This document shows positions 6,849-14,013 of a stretch of DNA of 16,295 bases, in pieces (the first letter of the stretch is position 1; each line of letters begins with the position of its first letter). Origin of the DNA: JAKGBX01 sp965366835. Its GTDB lineage: Bacteria; Pseudomonadota; Alphaproteobacteria; Rhodobacterales; Rhodobacteraceae. The position numbers were made by a program, and so were the translations under genes. The stretch lies in assembly GCA_965366835.1 (NCBI GenBank), contig CBDUGF010000085.1, forward strand, positions 1 through 16,295, written 5' to 3'. The notes beneath the pieces are model-generated. The model did not search any database. It was not told where the DNA came from and saw only the letters and a list, made by a program, of their open reading frames with translations.

Positions 6849-7640
6849 TCAACCGTTGCCGTCTTCGCGCGCCTCGGCCCTGCGGCGCAGCGCCTCGCGC
6901 ATCCGCTTGAGGCGTCGAAACAGGATGTTGGGGCTTCGATTGACTGCGAGCAGCAGATGGCAGGCCAGCGGGCGCAGCAGCGGATCGGCCTCGGCGCGGG
7001 TCCACAGGCGGCCCAGCAGATTGCGATCGAGATCGCCGCGTTTGAGCGAATAGAGGCTCATGTCGAAGGGCAGGCGGGCGCGGGCGCGATTGGCGATGTC
7101 AAACGGTTGTTCGGCGGCGAGGCCGGAATAGAACCGTTCGGATTCATAAAGCTTGACCAGCTGGAAGAACACGCTGAGTTCGGCGGCGGAGATGCGCTGA
7201 ACCTCTTCGGTCCCGAAGGTCTCGAAGCTTTGCAGGGCCGAGATTTTCCAGCGCATGGTGAGATGTTTCAGCAGGAAAGGCGCCTTCTCACGCCAGAGAG
7301 CGAGAAAGAGCGCCTGTGCAAGTGGCGGCGGATCGGCGCGGCGCGAGGCGGTGATGCAGAGCGCGTGCAATACCAGAAGCGCGCTTTGACCGGCAAACTC
7401 CCGTTCCAGCCCGAGGCGTTTCTCGGTGGCGCTGCGCAGCTTTTCCGGCACATTTGCAGGGGCGGCTACGATGGTCTCGGCCAGCGCGTCAAGGCCCGGC
7501 GCAGCCAGATCCGCGAGCACCTCGGCCATGCCGGGATAGGGAGCGAAGCGGCCGTCGGCGTCGCTGATCACCAGCTTGGCGAAGCCGCCGCGATAGGTGA
7601 AGTCTTCCAGATCCTCGGGCATCGGGCCGGACTCACTCAT
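6849..7640 (-). CDS. Unrecognised 263-residue protein coupled to TetR and PPK2
   Basis: I do not recognise a family. The protein looks soluble: no signal peptide, no clear membrane helix, and no Walker, HTH or metal-binding pattern. The N-terminus is acidic (EDLEDF) followed by a short YRGGFAKLVISDADGRF strand-like stretch. The middle is leucine- and alanine-rich and probably helical. The region LSVFFQLVKLYESERFYSG and the FLALWREKAPFLLKHLTMR helix are aromatic and basic. The C-terminus is strongly basic, with RRLKRMREALRRR. Its ATG at 7640 overlaps the end of the TetR gene by 8 nt, so translation is very likely coupled, and it is the last gene of a four-gene overlapping group. It converges on the rpsI terminator. 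Its clean length and coupling support a real gene; the function is unknown. Confidence 0.8.
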   Translation of the reverse strand: MSESGPMPEDLEDFTYRGGFAKLVISDADGRFAPYPGMAEVLADLAAPGLDALAETIVAAPANVPEKLRSATEKRLGLEREFAGQSALLVLHALCITASRRADPPPLAQALFLALWREKAPFLLKHLTMRWKISALQSFETFGTEEVQRISAAELSVFFQLVKLYESERFYSGLAAEQPFDIANRARARLPFDMSLYSLKRGDLDRNLLGRLWTRAEADPLLRPLACHLLLAVNRSPNILFRRLKRMREALRRRAEAREDGNG

Positions 7641-8253
7641 CGGGTTTGATCAATCCCAGCCCGCGCAGATAGATGCCGATGCCCGATTCGAGCAGGTCTT
7701 CGGGCGGGAACGGGCTTTGGGTGCCGGGGGAATTGCGCGCGAACAGCTCGACCACGCCGTGCGACATCGCCCAGACATGGGCGGAGAACATCGAGGCGGG
7801 CGGGCGCTTTTCCGGCGGGATGTGGCGCGACAGCTCGGTGGCGGCCTTTTCCATCACGCCGCGGGCGCGCGCCGAAATGGCGGCCAGTTCGGGCGTGCGG
7901 TTGACCGATATGCCGCTCTCGAACATCGCGATGTAATGGCCGGGATATCTGCGGGCAAAGGCGAGATAGGCGCGGCCCGTCGCCTCGAACGCGGCCAGCG
8001 CCGAGGGCTGGCCCTTGTCATAGGCATATTGCATGACATCCGAGAAGATCTCGTAGCCCTGGCGGGCGGCTTCGGCGATCAGATCCTCGCGGCCTTCGAA
8101 ATGGCGATAGACCGCCGCCGGGGTCACCCCGGCCTGTTTCGCGGCCTCGCTGAGGGTGAAGCCGGTGGGCCCCTTGGCCTCGATCAGCGCCAGCGCCGCT
8201 TCGACCAGGGCCTGGCGCAGGTTGCCATGGTGATAGCCGCGCTTCTTAGGCAT
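7633..8253 (-). CDS. TetR-family transcriptional regulator with WHG-type C-terminal domain
   Basis: This is a 206-residue regulator. The N-terminus, YHHGNLRQALVEAALALI (7-24), and the helix-turn-helix around residues 33-52 (FTLSEAAKQAGVTPAAVYRH) are typical of TetR proteins. The C-terminal half contains WAMSHGVVEL, matching the WHG pattern of one TetR C-terminal class. It probably represses a nearby or distant target in response to a small ligand; neither can be predicted. I used the ATG at 8253, because the YHHGN segment usually lies within ten residues of the start. The open frame upstream of it overlaps ppk2. The gene overlaps ppk2 by 8 nt and the unknown downstream gene by 8 nt. No operator-like palindrome was seen nearby. 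Confidence 0.92.
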   Translation of the reverse strand: MPKKRGYHHGNLRQALVEAALALIEAKGPTGFTLSEAAKQAGVTPAAVYRHFEGREDLIAEAARQGYEIFSDVMQYAYDKGQPSALAAFEATGRAYLAFARRYPGHYIAMFESGISVNRTPELAAISARARGVMEKAATELSRHIPPEKRPPASMFSAHVWAMSHGVVELFARNSPGTQSPFPPEDLLESGIGIYLRGLGLIKPDE

Positions 8254-9121
8254 GCCAGATTCCGGGCCCGCCGCAGATCTCGGTGTCGATCTGGCCCAGG
8301 GCTTTTTCGTCCTTGTTGGCGTAGGGAACGCCATGCAGCACGGTGCGGATCGATGCCAGCCGGGCGCGGCGCTTGTCATCCGAGCGGATTATGGTCCAGG
8401 GCGCGTGAGCGCTGTGACTGCGCGCGAAGGTCTCCTTGATCGCGTCGGAATAGGCATCCCATTTCTTCAACCCCTCGACGTCGATCCAGCTGAGCTTCCA
8501 TTGTTTCAGCGGATCGCTTTCGCGCGACAGGAAGCGGCGCAGCTGTTCGGCGCGCCCGACATTGAGCCAGAGCTTGAAGAGGTGGATGCCTTCGTCGACC
8601 AGCATGCGCTCGAAATCGGGGGTCTGGGCGAAGAAATGCTGGCGCTGCTCATCGCTGCAAAAGCCGAAGACCTTTTCGACAACGCCGCGATTATACCATG
8701 AGCGGTCATAGAACACGATCTCGCCGCCGGCGGGCAGATGATCGATATAGCGCTGGAAATACCATTCGGTCTGTTCGCGGTCGGTGGGCTTGGAGAGCGC
8801 CACGACACGTGCACCGCGCGGATTGAGATTCTCGCGGAAGCGTTTGATCGTGCCGCCTTTTCCGGACGCGTCGCGGCCTTCGAACACGATGGCGATACGC
8901 GCTCCGCTGGCCTTGGCCCAGCTTTGCAGCTTGACCAGCTCGATCTGCAGCGCGGCCATGTCTTTTTCATAGGCCTTGCGCGGCATCTTGTCGGAATGCG
9001 GATAGGCGGCATCGAGGATATCGCCCTTTTCGCTGCGCTTGATCGCGTTGCGGATCGGCTCGGGGGCTTCTTGCTCGAAAAACGCTGTGATGGCGGCGTC
9101 AAATGGCTTGGGGTGGCTCAC
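8246..9121 (-). CDS. ppk2: Polyphosphate kinase 2 (PPK2), single-domain
   Basis: This 291-residue PPK2 carries a Walker A loop, GRDASGKGGT (82-91), and FYDRSWYNRGVVE in the Walker B region (from residue 137). It also has the lid motif SRESDPLKQWKLSW (199-212). KMPRKAYEKDMAALQIELVKLQ before the P-loop is also typical. Enzymes of this type reversibly transfer phosphate between polyphosphate and nucleotides, usually making NTP from NDP. Length and motifs fit the single-domain class I group, but class is inferred. The ATG at 9205 would overlap the desaturase gene by more than 100 nt. The GTG at 9121 has AAGGAGAGG just upstream (9 nt spacing) and gives the family's normal N-terminus, so it is preferred. 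It overlaps the desaturase end by 23 nt and TetR by 8 nt. Confidence 0.94.
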   Translation of the reverse strand: MSHPKPFDAAITAFFEQEAPEPIRNAIKRSEKGDILDAAYPHSDKMPRKAYEKDMAALQIELVKLQSWAKASGARIAIVFEGRDASGKGGTIKRFRENLNPRGARVVALSKPTDREQTEWYFQRYIDHLPAGGEIVFYDRSWYNRGVVEKVFGFCSDEQRQHFFAQTPDFERMLVDEGIHLFKLWLNVGRAEQLRRFLSRESDPLKQWKLSWIDVEGLKKWDAYSDAIKETFARSHSAHAPWTIIRSDDKRRARLASIRTVLHGVPYANKDEKALGQIDTEICGGPGIWHA

Positions 9122-10124
9122 CTTGCAAATCCTCTCCTTGCGGGTCTGCCACAGGAGTAGCGGATTTCTCGGACGCGAAAAAGGCATTCCGCCAACCACT
9201 TGCAATCAGGCGCCAGGCATTGGCGAAGGGGCGGAAATAGAGCACCGAGGCGCTGTTCCAGGTGCCGTCTTCGCCATTGCCGAGGCCAAATTCGAGCTTT
9301 TCATGGGTTTTGGGCGCATAGAGCGTGCCGGCGGCCCAATCCCACATGCCGAAGATAAAGCCCATGTTCTTGTCCCAATGACGCCGGGCGCGGGAATGGT
9401 GAATCTGGTGCTGCGCCGGGCAGACGAAGATCTTCTGGAGCCAGACCGGATAGCGCACCCAGACATGGGAATGGCGCAGGTTGAACGCCGCCAGAAAGAA
9501 CACCGCCAGCACCAGGTTGACGCCGAAAAGGTTGAGCATCACCACGCCCTGACCGAAAAGCTGGTCCATCAAGGCGGCGGTCACGCCAATGGCGATGCCC
9601 GACATGATCGAGGTGATGATCTCTTCGACGGGATGCATGCGCGAGGCGGTGATCGGGGTCATCACTTCGGCGGAATGGTGGACCTTGTGGAATTCCCACA
9701 GCACCGGGATCTTGTGAAACAGGTAGTGGCCGAACCACAGCATCGCATCCATGGTGAGGGCGACGACAAACGTGGTGAGAACGGTGATCGCGAGCGAGGG
9801 GGCGGCTTTTTCGGGCTCGCCCATGACGCCATGGACCAGATCGAACCAGAATTTCGACTGGATGATGATCGAGGCGTAGATCGCGAAAACCACGGATTTG
9901 TTGATGAAAAACATCACGTAATCGGCCTTGGCCGAGGGATGCAGCAGGATTTCGCGGGGCAGCAGCCATGCGACCAGCCCCGAAAGGCGGCGCTTGCGGG
10001 CGAAATAGACGCCGATGGCCACGATCAGCGCGGTGAACATGTAGATCAGCGACAGCCGCTGGGTAGGGTCGAAAAACAGGGTAATGGGGTGCGTCAGCAC
10101 CTCGATGATCTTGTCGAAATTCAT
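9099..10124 (-). CDS. Sterol desaturase / fatty acid hydroxylase-family membrane di-iron enzyme
   Basis: The 341-residue membrane protein has the histidine clusters of the superfamily: HYLFH (133-137), HKVHH (146-150), RHSH (217-220) and HQIHH (239-243). Together these bind two irons. Several hydrophobic helices precede and separate them (around 25-40, 70-90, 110-130, 170-215). WDWAAGTLYAPK after the last cluster is also typical. Family members hydroxylate or desaturate lipids, sterols or carotenoids in the inner membrane with oxygen; the substrate here is unknown. The last 40 or so residues (ASEKSATPVADPQGEDLQ) look disordered. The gene starts 58 nt after the alpha/beta hydrolase and its end overlaps the ppk2 start by 23 nt, so it belongs to the same transcript group. 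Confidence 0.9.
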   Translation of the reverse strand: MNFDKIIEVLTHPITLFFDPTQRLSLIYMFTALIVAIGVYFARKRRLSGLVAWLLPREILLHPSAKADYVMFFINKSVVFAIYASIIIQSKFWFDLVHGVMGEPEKAAPSLAITVLTTFVVALTMDAMLWFGHYLFHKIPVLWEFHKVHHSAEVMTPITASRMHPVEEIITSIMSGIAIGVTAALMDQLFGQGVVMLNLFGVNLVLAVFFLAAFNLRHSHVWVRYPVWLQKIFVCPAQHQIHHSRARRHWDKNMGFIFGMWDWAAGTLYAPKTHEKLEFGLGNGEDGTWNSASVLYFRPFANAWRLIASGWRNAFFASEKSATPVADPQGEDLQGEPPQAI

Positions 10125-10182
10125 TGGGTTGGCCCCGATACTGTTCTGCTCGAGGCCAGAAAAGCCGATAAAGGCGGCAATT

Positions 10183-11139
10183 TTAGGGCGTGGCCCGGTT
10201 TTTGGCGGCGCGGTCGATGGCGGCGATGACCTCGGTTTCGGCGGCGTGCTGGGGCATGTGGCCGATGCTGTCGAGCTTCGTGAGATGGGCGTGGGGCACG
10301 TCCCTGGTCAGCGGCACGGCATGGATCCCGAGGCCGACCGTTGGATCGGCGGTGCCATGCACGATCTCGGCCGGCACGACGATCTGACCGTAAAGCGGCT
10401 GCATCGCGGTGATTTCATCGAGCAGATTGGCGCGCTGCATCGCGTTGGCGCGCAACGAGGCGGTGCGCAGGGTGAGCCCGGCGCCGACATGATCGCGATA
10501 GCCGTCGGGCGCGGATTGCGGATCGAAAATGCCGCCCAGCGCCTGCTCGACGCGGATGTCGCCGAAATAGGCGTTGGTCAGTAACGCCAGGGGCGGGCCG
10601 ATCAGCGGGTTTGACAGGGCGCGATAGCGCAGGCTGAGCGCGCTTTTCCAGGGATGCGAGGGCGAGGAGAGCAACACCAGCCCCGAGATATGATCGGGCT
10701 GATAAACCGCCCAGGCCAGCGCCACGGCGCCGCCATAGGAATGGCCCAGCACGATCGGTTTCTCGGCGTCCAGCTGTTGCGCCGCCATGGCAAGAACTGC
10801 GGCCTGCTGGGCGATGCTGGCGCCGCTGGCGCTGATCGGATCGCTGAAGCCCAGCCCCGGGCGATCGAAAGCGATCACCCGGTAGCGGCCAGCCAGCCGA
10901 TCGACCAGTCGGAAGGTGAAATCGCGGGCATTGCCCGAGCTGCCATGCAGCAGCACGAGGTCCGGGCCGGTGCCGCGGACCACGGCATGAACCCGGTGCC
11001 CGTCGATCTCGAGGATCCGGCCCTCGGGCGGGAAGGCGGCCTCGGCGCGGGAGGTGTTGAGCCGCGCCTTGATCCAGGTGAAGCCGGCGAAGCCGATAAG
11101 AACGAGCAACAGCAAGAGCAGGAAGGTTTTCAATGCCAA
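10183..11139 (-). CDS. Membrane-anchored alpha/beta hydrolase
   Basis: The protein has up to 318 residues. A hydrophobic N-terminal helix (about 5-22) anchors it to the inner membrane or acts as a signal anchor. The hydrolase fold then shows HGSSGN for the oxyanion hole (65-70), DRPGLGFSD, the nucleophile elbow GHSYGG with Ser134, Asp265 in GTADPT and His294 in GHMPQH. This gives a complete Ser-Asp-His triad. Esterase or C-C hydrolase activity is likely; the substrate is unknown. There is no ATG start. A TTG at 11139, or a second TTG at 11133 with better spacing (8 nt) from AAAGG, is the probable initiator. It lies 9 nt after the metA stop, so it is almost certainly translated from the metA transcript, although no direct link to methionine synthesis is evident. 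Confidence 0.9.
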   Translation of the reverse strand: MALKTFLLLLLLVLIGFAGFTWIKARLNTSRAEAAFPPEGRILEIDGHRVHAVVRGTGPDLVLLHGSSGNARDFTFRLVDRLAGRYRVIAFDRPGLGFSDPISASGASIAQQAAVLAMAAQQLDAEKPIVLGHSYGGAVALAWAVYQPDHISGLVLLSSPSHPWKSALSLRYRALSNPLIGPPLALLTNAYFGDIRVEQALGGIFDPQSAPDGYRDHVGAGLTLRTASLRANAMQRANLLDEITAMQPLYGQIVVPAEIVHGTADPTVGLGIHAVPLTRDVPHAHLTKLDSIGHMPQHAAETEVIAAIDRAAKNRATP

Positions 11140-11148
11140 GACCTTTGA

Positions 11149-12093
11149 TCAGCCGCGCAGATCGGTACGTTCGATGCCGATTTTCGTGATATCGTAAGGG
11201 GTTGTCTCGTAGATCTCGGAAATCCAGTTGCCATAGAGCAGATGTGCATGGCTGCGCCAGCGGTTCTTCGGCGTCATCACGGGATCGTCGCCGGGGAAGT
11301 AGTTCACCGGCACGATGATCTCGGCGCCGGCCTCGACATCGCGGTCATATTCCTGCTTCAGCGTGTCGCTGTCATATTCGAAATGGTTGAAGATATAGAG
11401 CGCCCGGTGGCTCGGATCCTCGAGCAGGCAGGGCCCGACATCATCGCTGCCCAGCAGGGTCGAGAGCGCGGGCACCGAATCGATCTCGTCCTGGCGCAAC
11501 TCGGTCCAGCGGCTCACGGGAATCACGAATTCATCGGAAAAGCCGCGCAGATAGGGCGAACCGGGGGCGATGTTCTGATGCGTGAAACATCCAAACGCCT
11601 TGTGCGGCAGCATGTGTTTGGGCAGCCCGTGGAAATAGTGAATCATCGCCATGCCGCCCCAGCAGACGCCGAAAGTGGAATGCACATGGCTCTGGGTCCA
11701 CTCGAAAACTTCGCACATCTCGCTCCAATAGGTGACCTCCTCGAAGGGCAGATGTTCGATCGGGGCGCCGGTGATGATCAACCCGTCGAATTTCTCGCCC
11801 GATGCCTTCACCTCGGCGAAGGAGCGGTAGAATTCCTCCATATGCTCGGCGGCTGTGTTCTTGGTCTGGTGTTCTGTCATGCGGATCAGGCTGAGCTCGA
11901 TCTGCAGGGGGGTGGCGCCGATCAGGCGGGCGAACTGGTTCTCGGTCTGGATCTTTTTCGGCATCAGATTCAAGAGCCCGATGCGCAACGGGCGGATATC
12001 CTGCCGGTCGGCGGCGCCTGCACCCATGACCTGCACGCCCTCGCGGCGAAGGATCTGAAAGGCGGGAAGCGAGGAGGGCAGGCGGATCGGCAT
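11149..12093 (-). CDS. metA: Homoserine O-acyltransferase MetA (predicted acetyl-CoA specific)
   Basis: The 314-residue protein aligns along its length with MetA. It opens with MPIRLPSSLPAF and carries LRIGLLNLMPKKIQTENQF, the acyl-enzyme cysteine in FGVCWGG (Cys144), and the HFE pair in IFNHFEYD (His237, Glu239). WRSHAHLLYGNW is also characteristic. It acylates homoserine in the first committed step of methionine synthesis in the cytosol. The residue that decides the acyl donor (position 111 in E. coli, Gly for succinyl) is Glu113 here, in TGAPIE. This is the state reported for acetyl-CoA-using homologues such as that of Bacillus cereus, so homoserine O-acetyltransferase is the better name. 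AAGGA lies about 12 nt before the ATG. The 48-nt gap to the upstream ATPase gene shows no recognisable SAM riboswitch. Confidence 0.97.
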   Translation of the reverse strand: MPIRLPSSLPAFQILRREGVQVMGAGAADRQDIRPLRIGLLNLMPKKIQTENQFARLIGATPLQIELSLIRMTEHQTKNTAAEHMEEFYRSFAEVKASGEKFDGLIITGAPIEHLPFEEVTYWSEMCEVFEWTQSHVHSTFGVCWGGMAMIHYFHGLPKHMLPHKAFGCFTHQNIAPGSPYLRGFSDEFVIPVSRWTELRQDEIDSVPALSTLLGSDDVGPCLLEDPSHRALYIFNHFEYDSDTLKQEYDRDVEAGAEIIVPVNYFPGDDPVMTPKNRWRSHAHLLYGNWISEIYETTPYDITKIGIERTDLRG

Positions 12094-12141
12094 GGGCTGG
12101 GGCGTCCTTCTTTTTGATTTCTCAGGGAGATAGCGCCGGGC

Positions 12142-13002
12142 TCAGGCGGGCTCAAGAGCGGCGGCGATCAGCGCGGTGAAATCATTGGCATCGCGGACCT
12201 GCGCCACGTCTTCGGCGGGAACGGTAACGCCCCAGTTTTTCGCCATCGCCGCATAGCGCGGCTGGCGATGGGCCAGGGCCTTGGCATAGGTGAAGCGGAT
12301 GAAGGCATCCGGATCAACATCGCCTTCCAGGCAATTGTTTTCATTCAAGTATGCCTGCCACATCTGTTGCAGGAACTGGGGCTGGTAATACATTGGCTTG
12401 GGCGATTTGTCGAACCGGCGCACCAGCGCATCGGTATGGGCGTCGGTGCCTTCGATCCACACCATCGCCGTGCTTTGCGACAGCGCGCGCAGCACCGGGT
12501 CGTCGGGATCCTCGGGATCGACCACTTCGCAGATCGAACCGCCACTGTCGCAGACGAAATGGTCATAGCCATAAAGCCCCTGCGCGCGGTCGATGAAATG
12601 GGCGGTATCCATCAGCGCGGAAATCTCGGCCGTGCGGTGCTGGTCCTGACGCTGCATGTAGGTGTCGAACGCCAGGCCGCCCTGCGCCGGGTTGCCCGGT
12701 TTGCCCAGATAGGTCGACAGCGGCGTGAGATTGTCGAAGGTGATGTTGGAGCCGATATAGATCGAATCCGTCATCAGGAGGTGGCGCAGGAACGGGTTCT
12801 TCATCGCTTCGCGCTTGGCATTGTCGGAGATGTGCTCGCCCATGTAGCGGGTGCCGATGCGGTAGTCGATCGAGTAGTGATACCAGCTTCCGGTATCGCG
12901 CAGCATGTTCGAAAGGTGGGTCTTGCCCAGGCCCGACATGCCGAAGAGCAGCACCCGTTTATGCGCCGCTTCGCGCCAGTCCTTTGCCGATGAATAGAGC
13001 AT
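12142..13002 (-). CDS. P-loop ATPase of unknown function upstream of metA
   Basis: This is a 286-residue cytosolic protein with a clear Walker A motif, GMSGLGKTH (21-29), after a short strand, RVLLF. A hydrophobic strand ending in CDSGGS (YDHFVCDSGGSICEV) may supply the Walker B acidic residue. The remaining segments, YSIDYRIGTRYMGEHI, YIGSNITFDNLTPLSTYLGKPG, MYYQPQFLQQMW and YAKALAHRQPRYAAMAKNWG, look like a conserved family. I recall ATPases of this kind annotated in Rhodobacterales without assigned function. The resemblance to a small-molecule or protein kinase P-loop fold (early Walker A, then aromatic substrate loop) is an impression only. It ends 48 nt before metA and begins 63 nt after the third EamA gene, so co-transcription with metA is plausible. 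Confidence 0.85.
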   Translation of the reverse strand: MLYSSAKDWREAAHKRVLLFGMSGLGKTHLSNMLRDTGSWYHYSIDYRIGTRYMGEHISDNAKREAMKNPFLRHLLMTDSIYIGSNITFDNLTPLSTYLGKPGNPAQGGLAFDTYMQRQDQHRTAEISALMDTAHFIDRAQGLYGYDHFVCDSGGSICEVVDPEDPDDPVLRALSQSTAMVWIEGTDAHTDALVRRFDKSPKPMYYQPQFLQQMWQAYLNENNCLEGDVDPDAFIRFTYAKALAHRQPRYAAMAKNWGVTVPAEDVAQVRDANDFTALIAAALEPA

Positions 13003-13010
13003 GTCGCTTC

Positions 13011-13030
13011 CCGAAAACCCCCGAAAACCC
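13011..13030 (+). repeat. Tandem 10-bp direct repeat
   Basis: CCGAAAACCC occurs twice in direct succession just upstream of the ATPase start (minus-strand gene). The copy nearest the gene overlaps the region where its ribosome-binding site would lie. It may be a simple slippage duplication. Confidence 0.7.
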
Positions 13031-13065
13031 CTGTGCCAGCTTGGTAATGACCCGCGCGGGCGCGG

Positions 13066-13971
13066 TCAAACCCGAAAGCGGCGGAACAGGCGACCGTCGA
13101 TGATGATCAGCCCCAGCGCCAGCAGCCCGAACCCGACCAATGCGCCGGGCGGCAGCGCCTCGTCCAGCACCAGCGCGCCGAGGGTGATGGCGAAGGGGGG
13201 GATCAGCAGGGTGACGAGCAAGAGGTTGCCCGACCCGGCCAGCGCCAGCACCCGGTAATAGAGCAGGTAAGCCAGCGCGGTGCCGATGAAGGCGGAATAG
13301 GCCAGCGCGGCAAGGGTAAGCGGCGCGAGCGCCAGCGTCAGCGGTGCCTCCAGCAGCGAGGCGGCGGGGATCGAGACCAGCGCCGAGGCGGTGAGCATTC
13401 CGGCGGCGGCCAGTTCGGGGGGCAACCCGCCCAGCATCCGACGGGCCCAGACCCCGGCAAAGGCATAAGACAGGGTGGCGGCGAGCGTGGCCAGCTGCGC
13501 CGCCGAGCGGATATCGAAATTGCGCAGGGAATCGAGCCCGATGGCTGCGGCGACCCCGGCGAAGCCGATCAGAACGCCGGTGAGCTTGCGTGCGCCGAGC
13601 CGCTCGTCGGCCATGAAGATCGCCGCCACCAGAACACCGAACACCGCCGTCGTGGCGTTGAGGATCGAAGCCAGGCCGCTTTCGATATATTGCTGCGACC
13701 AGTTGATCAGGCCGAAGGGGATCACGTTGTTGAGCACGCCCATGCCGAGAAAGCCGATCCAGATCCGGGGCTCGCGCGGCAGGGGGATGCGCCGCGCCGC
13801 GACCACGGCCCAGAGCAGCAGCGCCGCCCAGAAGGTGCGATGCGCCACGATGGTGAGCGGGCCGACTTCGTAAAGCGCCAGGCGTGAGGCGAGGAAGATC
13901 GCGCCCCAGATGGTGCCGAGGGCGAAGATCAGGAGCCAGGCGAGCGGCGATATGGATTTCTGCGCTGACAT
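13066..13971 (-). CDS. EamA/DMT-superfamily membrane transporter (third)
   Basis: The 301-residue protein has two EamA repeats and about ten membrane segments. The first helix reads LLIFALGTIWGAIFLASRLA, the usual EamA opening. VAHRTFWAALLLW, SILNATTAVFGVLVAAIFMA and ERLGARKLTGVLIGFAGV complete repeat one. LLLVTLLIPPFAITLGALVL and the last helix before GRLFRRFRV complete repeat two. It should be an inner-membrane exporter with unknown substrate. The frame opens at a GTG at 13992, but the ATG at 13971 is preferred because it gives the family's normal short N-terminus; neither has a strong ribosome-binding site. It follows the fourth EamA gene by 42 nt and precedes the ATPase by 63 nt. The stop codon lies inside an imperfect GC-rich hairpin (13048-13068) without a T-run. 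Confidence 0.9.
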   Translation of the reverse strand: MSAQKSISPLAWLLIFALGTIWGAIFLASRLALYEVGPLTIVAHRTFWAALLLWAVVAARRIPLPREPRIWIGFLGMGVLNNVIPFGLINWSQQYIESGLASILNATTAVFGVLVAAIFMADERLGARKLTGVLIGFAGVAAAIGLDSLRNFDIRSAAQLATLAATLSYAFAGVWARRMLGGLPPELAAAGMLTASALVSIPAASLLEAPLTLALAPLTLAALAYSAFIGTALAYLLYYRVLALAGSGNLLLVTLLIPPFAITLGALVLDEALPPGALVGFGLLALGLIIIDGRLFRRFRV

Positions 13972-14013
13972 GACGGCGGATCTAGCGCGCACCGCGCGGG
14001 CGGGCGACCCGGA

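Noticed and set aside
9122..9205. Longer PPK2 start at the ATG at 9205
   Set aside because: The extra 28 residues do not resemble PPK2 and would overlap the desaturase gene by over 100 nt. The GTG at 9121 has a strong ribosome-binding site.
10150..10182. GCCG/CGGC hairpin followed by TTTT between the hydrolase and desaturase genes (minus strand)
   Set aside because: A stem of only four base pairs is too weak to call a terminator, and the surrounding genes look like one transcript.
12094..12160. Possible SAM-II (SAM-alpha) riboswitch upstream of metA
   Set aside because: This riboswitch is common before alphaproteobacterial metA, so I read the minus strand for it. Only 48 nt separate metA from the ATPase gene, and the typical GATTTG, TTAAA and GCTAAA elements are absent.
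13046..13068. GC-rich hairpin at the end of the third EamA gene as a terminator
   Set aside because: The TGACC/GGTCA stem has a bulge, its loop is only two bases, and no T-run follows on the minus strand.
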